Part shown: positions 5,649-5,835 of the stretch, piece by piece
Numbering within the stretch: the stretch's first letter is position 1
Layout of the letters: the number at the start of each line of letters is the position of its first letter
DNA from: Holdemanella hominis
GTDB taxonomy: Bacteria > Bacillota_I > Bacilli_A > Erysipelotrichales > Erysipelotrichaceae
Direction of reading: 5' to 3'
NCBI RefSeq assembly: GCF_014306155.1
Contig: NZ_JACRWH010000081.1
Coordinates: forward strand, 1-5,835
Length of the DNA stretch: 5,835 bases
The notes under the pieces: generated by a model
The model's database searches: none
What the model saw: only the letters and a program-made list of their open reading frames with translations
Told to the model about the DNA's origin: nothing
Program-made: the position numbers and the translations under genes

Positions 5649-5835
5649 CATTGATTGGATTAGTAACGTTTGATAATTGTAACGCTTCCACTATCGGTAT
5701 AAAATAGGACCTAGGGAGCTAACTATATAAAATTCAAGTATTTTTTATGAAAAAGTTTGAAAATATAAAACGACTAGATTTTTTAGTTAGTTTTAAATTG
5801 ATCTTTGAAAATGTGAATATTGGATTAAATTTAGG
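5649..5835. other. AT-rich intergenic region after the operon
   Basis: There is no recognisable gene apart from a doubtful ORF start at 5747. A short direct repeat, GTAACG, occurs at 5663-5668 and 5679-5684, 16 bases apart. A TAGG-A-CCTA dyad lies at 5705-5713. TATAAAAT-like boxes occur near 5698 and 5726, but none is paired with a good -35 at normal spacing (TTGATT at 5651 and GATAAT at 5672 are 15 apart), so no promoter is called. Confidence 0.4.
5747..5835 (+). CDS. Possible start of an unrecognised gene, cut by the window end
   Basis: An ATG at 5747 opens 29 codons without a stop, running off the window edge and beginning MKKFENIKRLDFLVSFKL. The translation is basic at the front and hydrophobic in the middle, but no family is recognised. 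There is no Shine-Dalgarno site in the usual window, because the nearest purine run (GGGAG, 5714-5718) is about 28 bases away. Every other gene here has a good site, so this may be chance in AT-rich DNA. Confidence 0.25.
   Translation, partial: MKKFENIKRLDFLVSFKLIFENVNIGLNL

Noticed and set aside
5719..5790. CTAACTA (5719) and TAGTTAG (5784) as a long-range inverted repeat
   Set aside because: Seven bases of match 58 apart in AT-rich DNA are not distinguishable from chance.
1..5835. CRISPR array, tRNA, rRNA, riboswitch or insertion sequence
   Set aside because: No regularly spaced identical repeats, cloverleaf, conserved aptamer core, transposase motif or flanking terminal repeats were seen.

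Overview
The window is a single forward-strand operon for making dTDP-L-rhamnose, with two glycosyltransferase genes embedded in it. The low-GC composition, strong purine-rich Shine-Dalgarno sites (GGAGG, AAGGAGA), tight gene packing and protein sequences point to a Firmicute (Bacillota). An Erysipelotrichia- or Clostridia-like anaerobe is my guess, but the sequence does not fix the genus.

Layout. Bases 1-198 are a non-coding leader. It carries a perfect 21-base dyad (132-152) sitting between a TTGACC box and a TATTTT box 19 bases apart. This is the geometry of a MerR-family operator/promoter, although the same dyad could also act as an intrinsic terminator. An extended -10 (TGATATAAT) and a GGAGG site follow just ahead of the first gene. 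Then come rmlA (199-1077), rmlC (1092-1664), rmlB (1669-2703), a GT14/Branch-type glycosyltransferase (2709-3563), a GT4 glycosyltransferase (3565-4710) and rmlD (4707-5618). Gaps are 14, 4, 5, 1 and -4 bases, so all six are almost certainly co-transcribed and several are translationally coupled. A near-perfect hairpin with a T-tract starts in the rmlD stop region (5613-5648) and closes the operon. The last ~190 bases are AT-rich and hold at most the first 29 codons of an unrecognised ORF.

How the genes work together. RmlA makes dTDP-glucose from glucose-1-phosphate and dTTP. RmlB dehydrates it to the 4-keto-6-deoxy sugar, RmlC epimerises C3 and C5, and RmlD reduces C4 to give dTDP-L-rhamnose. 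The two transferases presumably build a rhamnose-containing surface polysaccharide or teichoic-acid-like glycan. No polymerase, flippase, ABC exporter or priming transferase lies in the window, so the final polymer cannot be named.

Most of the window is a well-known pathway. The points worth a second look are the MerR-like control region, a steep lysine-codon gradient from rmlA to the GT14 gene, a perfect 10-bp hairpin just inside the GT14 gene, and the insertion of the two transferases between rmlB and rmlD.
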